64,000 nucleotides of DNA from Gemmatimonadota bacterium. Lineage in GTDB: Bacteria; Gemmatimonadota; Gemmatimonadetes; Gemmatimonadales; Gemmatimonadaceae. The position numbers and the translations under genes are program-made. The notes under the pieces were generated by a model. The model worked only from the letters and a program-made list of their open reading frames with translations. It did not search any database and had not been told where the DNA came from. Location: positions 4,071 to 68,070 of the forward strand of contig JAHFCT010000001.1 in NCBI GenBank assembly GCA_023249375.1, given 5' to 3'. This document shows, in pieces, positions 58,950 to 64,000 of the stretch; positions within the stretch are counted from its first letter, which is position 1, and each line of letters begins with the position of its first letter.

Positions 58950-61784
58950 ATGCGCCGACTAATGCTCGCCGCCGTTGCCTGCCTCGCCGCCTTGCCGCTC
59001 GCAGCGCAGCGCACGCCCGTCGATTCGCTCCGCGACGACGCCAAGTTCTCGTTCTACGCCAAGGGTCCGTACCGCGCGTCCGTGCCGAAACCGGATGACG
59101 GGCTCGGCTACGCCATTGGCTCGTGGCATACGCAGTACGCCTCGCAGGAGCGCGTGTTGCTGGCCATCGCCGGCGCCGCCAAGGACCGCGTGAGGGTCGA
59201 GGAGATCGGCCGCACCGGCGAGAAGCGCACGATGCGCATCTATGTGGTGTCGAGCCCCGAGAACATCGCGCGTCTCGATGCGATTCGTGCCGACCTCGAT
59301 CGCATGGCCGATCCGCGCGGCGCCAGCGCGGCGGAACTCGACGCCATCGCGGCGCGCACGCCGGCCGTCGTCTGGTTCAGCGGCTCGGTGCATGGCGACG
59401 AAGTGCCGGGCTTCGAGGCGTCGATGGCGTTGCTCTATCACTTCGCGGCGACGGACGATCCCAAGACGCTCGCGTTGCTCAAGGACGCGATCGTCATCAT
59501 CAACCCGTCGTCGAATCCCGACGGGCACGAACGCTTCTCGGTCTGGTCCAACTCGATTGCGGTGGGAAGTGCCGAGCGCGCCGGCCTCGAGCAGCAGCGC
59601 GGCCAGCCGTGGACGATCAGCGGGCGCTACAATCACTACCGGTTCGACATGAACCGCGACCTCATCGCCACCACGCAGCAGGAAGTGCGCAACATTGTCG
59701 GCGGCATGCTGCGCTGGCACCCGATGGTCACGGCGGACTTGCACGGCTACACCACGCAATACTACATGGCCCCGGCGTCGCGCCCGATCAACACCAACAT
59801 CAGCGGCTGGCCAAATAAGTGGGCCGAGGCGGTGGGCGCCGGCAATGCGCACGCGTTCGACGAGTTCGGCTGGCTGTACTACGTGCGCGACCAGTTCGAT
59901 CTCTACTACCCGGGATACTACGACACGTGGCCGGCGCTTAACGGTGCCATGGGCGCGACCTTTGAAACCGACGGCGGCCCGGCGCTGCTGAAGCGCCGCG
60001 AAGATGGCACGCTGCTCTCGCTGCGCGACGGCATCGCCAAGCATTATACGGCCGCGATCGCAACGTTCGAGACCACGGCGGCGCGCGCGAAGGAGCGCGT
60101 GAAGGACTACGTGGCGTTCCGGCAGTCGGCCGTCGCCGATGGCAAGTCCCAGCCGATGAAGCGCGTCGTCTTTGCGCCAGGCAGCGATCCGGCGCGCGCC
60201 GCGGAGCTGGCCGCGGCGCTGCTGCGCGGCGGAGTCGAAGTGCATCGGCTCGTCCAGCCGCTGAACAGCACGAAAGCACACGCGTACAGCGATGACGCCG
60301 TCGCCGCGCGCACGTTCCCGGCCGGCTCATTCGTGGTGGACATGTCGCAGCCGCAGGGACGACTGGCCAAAGCCGTACTTGAGCCCGATCCGGCGCTTGA
60401 TCCCGTCTTCGCCAAGACGCAGCTCGATTACTTCCGGCGCAACATCAACCGCGGCAAGAGCGCCGGCGGCGAGGGCTACGAGTTCTACGACATCACCGCG
60501 TGGGCACTGCCTGTAGCCTACGGCGTCGAGGCGTGGTGGACGGAGGATGCAGCGGCGATGAGCGGTGACAAGTTGTCGCTTCCCGCCGAGCCGGCGCCGC
60601 GCGTGAACGGCGAAGTACTGCCGGTCGCGGTGCGCGGCGGCATCGTCGATGGAGCCAATGCCAAGTCGGCGTATCTCTGGCGCAACGATCGGGCGGGCGC
60701 CTCGCGTCTCGCCGGCCAGCTGTTGCAAGACGGGTACAAGCTGGCGATCGCGAGCGAGCCGATTCAGACAGGCAAGTTGGACTGGCCGCGCGGCACGTGG
60801 GTGGCGCGCGTGTCGCGCAATGACGGCACGCTGCAAGCGCGCGTCGATGCGCTGGCCAAGAGCGCCGGCGTCGAAGTGACCGGCGTCAACACGGCGTTCC
60901 CCGAGACGGCGCAATACGGCACGGGCTCGGAGAGAACCGTTGCGGTGCAGGAACCGAAGATCGCCATCGCCGCCGACCAGGGGATTTCACTCGGCGGGTA
61001 CGGGGCCATCTGGTGGAGCTTTGAACAGCGCTTCGGCATCAAGTTCACGCCGGTCGCGTTGTCGTCGCTCAACGGCGACATGTCGGCGTTCAACGTGATC
61101 ATCATTCCCGACGGCAGCGCCGGCACGCTCGGCAAGGGCGCCGGATTGAAGGCGTGGATGGAGAAAGGCGGCACGCTGATCACGATGGGAGGGGCCACCT
61201 CATGGGCGGCCCGAGAGGAAACGGGAATGACGACGGCGCGCATCCTCACGGCGGATGAGAAGGACGAAAAGCCGAAGGCGGACGACAAGAAGAAGGACGA
61301 CGCGTCCGCCGAGAAGAAAGATGCGCCTGCCAAGAAGGAGGCTGCCGAGAAGAAGGACGCGGCCGCCGTTCCGGCGCCGGGTGCCGACTCACTGCTCGCA
61401 GTGAAGAGTCCGACGGCGAACCCCAACGCGCCGCAACCGATTCCCGGCGCGCACTTCGACGTCGTCTTCGACATGACGCACTGGCTGACGCTCGGCGTGG
61501 AGAAGCAGCGCGCCACGGTGATGATGGAGGGCGATGCGTTCCTGAAGCTCTCGAAGGAGGGATCCAACGTCGCCGTCTTCCCGGCGACCGGCCCGCTCAA
61601 GCGCGCTGGGTTCACGTTCCCCGACAACACGGAACGCCTGCTCAAGGGGACGGCGCTGATCGTCGAGGAATCCGTTGGTCGCGGTCATCTGGTGATGTTC
61701 GCCAACGATCCGATGTTCCGCGGATGGTGGCGCGGGCTGGATCGTGTGGTGATGAATGCGGTGCTGCTGGGAGGGGCGTTCTAA
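58950..61784 (+). CDS. Secreted M14-family zinc carboxypeptidase with C-terminal GATase-like domain
   Basis: This 944-residue protein starts at 58950 (MRRLMLAAVACLAALPLAA|Q). The M14 domain (about 45-400) has zinc ligands in SGSVHGDEVPG and ADLHGY, and the catalytic glutamate in ATFETDGG. A second half contains a Rossmann-like or glutamine-amidotransferase-like domain (about 665-770, KIAIAADQGISLGGYG, GAGLKAWMEKGGTLITMGG). A Lys/Asp/Glu/Ala-rich spacer (about 767-810) follows, then a final beta-rich part. It is probably an exported carboxypeptidase. The role of the second half is unknown. Confidence 0.9.
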   Translation: MRRLMLAAVACLAALPLAAQRTPVDSLRDDAKFSFYAKGPYRASVPKPDDGLGYAIGSWHTQYASQERVLLAIAGAAKDRVRVEEIGRTGEKRTMRIYVVSSPENIARLDAIRADLDRMADPRGASAAELDAIAARTPAVVWFSGSVHGDEVPGFEASMALLYHFAATDDPKTLALLKDAIVIINPSSNPDGHERFSVWSNSIAVGSAERAGLEQQRGQPWTISGRYNHYRFDMNRDLIATTQQEVRNIVGGMLRWHPMVTADLHGYTTQYYMAPASRPINTNISGWPNKWAEAVGAGNAHAFDEFGWLYYVRDQFDLYYPGYYDTWPALNGAMGATFETDGGPALLKRREDGTLLSLRDGIAKHYTAAIATFETTAARAKERVKDYVAFRQSAVADGKSQPMKRVVFAPGSDPARAAELAAALLRGGVEVHRLVQPLNSTKAHAYSDDAVAARTFPAGSFVVDMSQPQGRLAKAVLEPDPALDPVFAKTQLDYFRRNINRGKSAGGEGYEFYDITAWALPVAYGVEAWWTEDAAAMSGDKLSLPAEPAPRVNGEVLPVAVRGGIVDGANAKSAYLWRNDRAGASRLAGQLLQDGYKLAIASEPIQTGKLDWPRGTWVARVSRNDGTLQARVDALAKSAGVEVTGVNTAFPETAQYGTGSERTVAVQEPKIAIAADQGISLGGYGAIWWSFEQRFGIKFTPVALSSLNGDMSAFNVIIIPDGSAGTLGKGAGLKAWMEKGGTLITMGGATSWAAREETGMTTARILTADEKDEKPKADDKKKDDASAEKKDAPAKKEAAEKKDAAAVPAPGADSLLAVKSPTANPNAPQPIPGAHFDVVFDMTHWLTLGVEKQRATVMMEGDAFLKLSKEGSNVAVFPATGPLKRAGFTFPDNTERLLKGTALIVEESVGRGHLVMFANDPMFRGWWRGLDRVVMNAVLLGGAF

Positions 61785-61803
61785 CCACCTGGGTCAGCGA
61801 AGA

Positions 61804-61841
61804 CGGTCGGGGGTGCGGCGAGTGCGCCGCACCCCCGACCG
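61804..61841. terminator. 17-bp hairpin between convergent genes
   Basis: Arms at 61804-61820 and 61825-61841 form a perfect 17-bp stem with loop agtg. No T-run flanks it. It lies between the converging M14 and PDZ genes and probably blocks transcription or stabilises both 3' ends. Confidence 0.65.
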
Positions 61842-61868
61842 CGATGCCGATGCAGTGGCCTGCAGCCG

Positions 61869-62996
61869 CTACATCCGCACGGTCCGCGTCCGCGAATACG
61901 TCACGCGCATGTCCTGCAACTGCTTCCGCGCCGACTCCATGCTGCGCTGCATCTCGATGCGCGCCTTTGGCAGTTCGCTGCGCAGCGTCTGCTCGATCGT
62001 CTTGCGCACGCCGTCCATTTGCAACTGAATCACGGCGGCGTCGCCATCAAACGAACGGTACTGGATGCTCGGCGCGTGCGGTGCCGACGGCGGCGTCGGC
62101 ACCGTGAAGGTCATTCCGGACATCGGCGGCATTGGAGCCATCGGGGCCATTGGTGCCTCCGGCGAGCGGAGAAACATGAAACCGGACGAACCGCCTTCCT
62201 TGAGCGAGGACGCCTTCGCCAGCGTCACCTTCACCGGCCGCGCGCGGCCGCCCGACACGACGGTGAGTTCCACGACGTCGCCCGGCTTGCCCTTGCCCAC
62301 TTCGCGGCTCAGGCGGCTCAACCGCGAGCTTGCCACCCACGAATCCTCGAGATCGTCCTTGGACATCTTGAGCGACACGCCGTTGATCGCGGCGATGCGG
62401 TCACCTTCCATGATCCCGGCCTTCTCGGCGGGACCGTCCTCAGACACCGATGTGACGAACACGCCCATCGTGTCGCGCTTGCTGCCCGTGATGCTGAAAT
62501 TGATGCCGAGCACCGCGCGCTCGTCGCGTTTGATCGCGGACGCGCTCGGACGGTTCAGCTCGTCGGCGGCGACGGTCTTCACTTTGTACGACTTGCTCGC
62601 GCCATCATGCCACACCTGCAGCGTGACCTCGTCACCGGCCTTCGCCTTGCCGAGTTCGCGGGTCAGACGGCGCTGCATGATGCCGCCCATTTCGTCATCG
62701 CCCGCGTCATCGCGGCTCACGCGCAGCGACACCCCGTTGATCGACTGAATGCGGTCGCCCTCGGTGAGCCCCGCCTTTTCCGCGGGCCCGCCTGACGACA
62801 GTGACGAGATCAGCACGCCCAGAGTGTCGCGTCTGCTGCCCGACGAGGTGGACACGCCGATCATGGCGCGATTGCCGTCGGAGCCCGCGCTGGCGATGGC
62901 CCATTCGCCAGAGCCGCCGGGGACGACCCGCACCGATTGTGCCGAGAGCGGCAGGGCGAGCGCAAGACAGCTGGAGAGAAGCAGCGTACGGTACAT
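61869..62996 (-). CDS. Secreted double-PDZ protein
   Basis: This 375-residue exported protein has a signal peptide ending PLSA|Q near residue 20 and two PDZ domains (about 45-140 and 160-260; GGPAEKAGLTEGDRIQSING and GPAEKAGIMEGDRIAAING). A Met/Pro/Ala-rich segment follows (about 280-310, PMAPMAPMPPMSGM), then a helical C-terminus (KTIEQTLRSELPKARIEM). No protease domain is present, so it is probably a scaffold or regulator of envelope proteolysis. The 212-base gap to the next gene (62997-63208) shows no feature I can support. Confidence 0.88.
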   Translation of the reverse strand: MYRTLLLSSCLALALPLSAQSVRVVPGGSGEWAIASAGSDGNRAMIGVSTSSGSRRDTLGVLISSLSSGGPAEKAGLTEGDRIQSINGVSLRVSRDDAGDDEMGGIMQRRLTRELGKAKAGDEVTLQVWHDGASKSYKVKTVAADELNRPSASAIKRDERAVLGINFSITGSKRDTMGVFVTSVSEDGPAEKAGIMEGDRIAAINGVSLKMSKDDLEDSWVASSRLSRLSREVGKGKPGDVVELTVVSGGRARPVKVTLAKASSLKEGGSSGFMFLRSPEAPMAPMAPMPPMSGMTFTVPTPPSAPHAPSIQYRSFDGDAAVIQLQMDGVRKTIEQTLRSELPKARIEMQRSMESARKQLQDMRVTYSRTRTVRM

Positions 62997-63208
62997 TGGG
63001 AGCCTCGGAAGGACGGGAACTGGGTTGCGTCATCCAGTCAGTCACCGGGCCCGGCAGAAGGGTTTCCTGTTCGGTTGCCCCGACGAAGCGCGGAGAGACA
63101 TTCTTATGAGGTGCATCCGCGCGCGCACGACGGCGCCTGTTTTTCCAACGACCCGTTCACCCACATGACCTGGCAGCAAACGACGGCCCGCGTACAATCG
63201 AATCGATC

Positions 63209-64000
63209 GTGCCAAACACGCGGGGCGCGGCCCGCGTGAGCGCCCTCGTTCATCGTATCGGCCACGGCCTGCGGCGCCGGTGGCGCGCCTACCGCATGAA
63301 TGCGTGGGGACCGGAGCCAGCCTGGCGGCGCACGCACGAAGGACTTTGGATGATGCTGCGCGCGCACGACTGGCTGGATGAGATGCTGTTCTTCGGCGGC
63401 TTTGACGTCGCCTTTCCGCGGCACGTCGGCACTCTCGTGCAGCCGGGCGAATGGGCCCTTGATCTCGGTGCGCAGAAAGGCTGGTTCTCGCTGCTGCTGG
63501 GGCGGGCCGTTGGCGCGGGCGGCCGCGTACTGGCCTTCGAGCCCGATCCGCGCGCGTACGCGCACTGCGTGGCGAATCGCGACCGCAACGGGATGACGCA
63601 GATTGTCGCGCTCGCCCTCGCGGCCGGTGATGAAGACGGCACCATTCAGTTCTTCCTCAACGAAACGCTCGGCTGGTCGAGCCGATTCCCCAGCGCCGAT
63701 CAGCAGGCACAACTCGTCCGGGAAGTGACCGTGCGCGTGGCGCCGGTGGATGCCGTGCTCGCTGAGCACCGCCAAGGCGATTCTCCCGCCGTCTCCCTCG
63801 TGAAGATCGATGTCGAGGGCTCCGAGGTCAGGGCGCTGCGCGGTATGCGCGCACTGCTCGAACGCGAAACCCCAACGCTCTGGCTCGAGATCAATCGCAC
63901 CGCGCTCGCCGCCGCCGGAACGAGTGCCGCCGACATCGAGTCGATGCTGGCGCCGCTGGGCTACCGCTTCGCGTGGCCCGAATGGAGCGACCCGGTCATC
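63209..64000 (+). CDS. FkbM-family methyltransferase, truncated by window end
   Basis: The reading frame is open to the right edge. It may begin at GTG 63209 (VPNTRGAARV) or GTG 63236 (VSALVHRIGHG); neither has a clear ribosome-binding site. The SAM-binding core includes WALDLGAQKGWFSLLLG and VLAFEPDPRAYAHC, and the FkbM hallmark SLVKIDVEGSEVRALRG is present. FkbM enzymes O-methylate sugars or secondary metabolites. At least 255 residues are visible. Substrate unknown. Confidence 0.88.
   Translation, partial: MPNTRGAARVSALVHRIGHGLRRRWRAYRMNAWGPEPAWRRTHEGLWMMLRAHDWLDEMLFFGGFDVAFPRHVGTLVQPGEWALDLGAQKGWFSLLLGRAVGAGGRVLAFEPDPRAYAHCVANRDRNGMTQIVALALAAGDEDGTIQFFLNETLGWSSRFPSADQQAQLVREVTVRVAPVDAVLAEHRQGDSPAVSLVKIDVEGSEVRALRGMRALLERETPTLWLEINRTALAAAGTSAADIESMLAPLGYRFAWPEWSDPVI

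Noticed and set aside
1-64000. tRNA, rRNA or riboswitch genes
   Set aside because: I found no cloverleaf, rRNA-like stretch or recognisable riboswitch consensus by reading; a covariance-model search would be decisive.

Overview
This is a very GC-rich chromosomal window from a Gram-negative bacterium. Evidence for an outer membrane includes a TonB-dependent receptor, two TolC-type proteins, periplasmic adaptors and several lipoproteins. Gene content suggests Gemmatimonadota (inference): a fused CcoN-CcoO cbb3 oxidase, paired M61 peptidases, secreted amidohydrolases, a large sortilin-like beta-propeller protein, PadR and LTxxQ proteins, and signal peptides that nearly all end in Ala-Gln. No rRNA, tRNA, CRISPR array, phage or insertion sequence is visible. 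Genes are tightly packed, many with ATGA, GTGA or TGATG overlaps, and no gap exceeds about 300 bases.

Layout. 1-15.9 kb: a peptide- and metabolite-scavenging region with two M61 peptidases around an unknown protein and a large hybrid histidine kinase, two secreted amidohydrolases, a half-size TauE, a HEAT-repeat protein, an M28 lipoprotein peptidase and a proline iminopeptidase-like hydrolase. 16-20 kb: endonuclease III, a TonB-C lipoprotein, a cyclophilin, a 52-residue membrane protein and a P1B ATPase with a TPCP motif. 20-28.5 kb: a complete cbb3 oxidase locus (fused ccoNO, ccoQ, single-haem ccoP, ccoG, fixH, a SafE-like protein, ccoI, ccoS). 28.6-32 kb: a compact minus-strand cassette of a small unknown protein, a receiver/glutaredoxin-like/thioredoxin-reductase-like fusion and a soluble histidine kinase with a cyclic-nucleotide-binding-like domain. 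32-37.3 kb: a 1081-residue sortilin-type protein and an S15/CocE hydrolase.

37.4-42.2 kb is a TetR-controlled tripartite pump (TolC, EmrA, EmrB) with two clear palindromes before tetR. 42.3-55 kb holds two related cassettes. Each starts with an ECF sigma factor, a short one-helix putative anti-sigma and a membrane-anchored LTxxQ (Spy/CnrX-like) protein. The first continues into a TonB-dependent receptor that itself ends in an LTxxQ domain; the second continues into a TolC, an adaptor and a MacB-type permease. The arrangement recalls cnrYXH-CBA, but here it is attached to different effectors. 55-64 kb: a TonB-family protein, a PadR regulator with a phased operator, the K+ transporter Kup, an M14 peptidase, a double-PDZ protein and a truncated FkbM methyltransferase.

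Main candidates for something new: (1) 12 of 12 predicted non-lipoprotein signal peptides place Gln directly after the cleavage site, like the Bacteroidetes Q-rule; (2) the repeated sigma/anti-sigma/LTxxQ modules and the receptor with its own LTxxQ tail; (3) the redox-like two-component cassette whose fusion protein has lost both expected CxxC centres.
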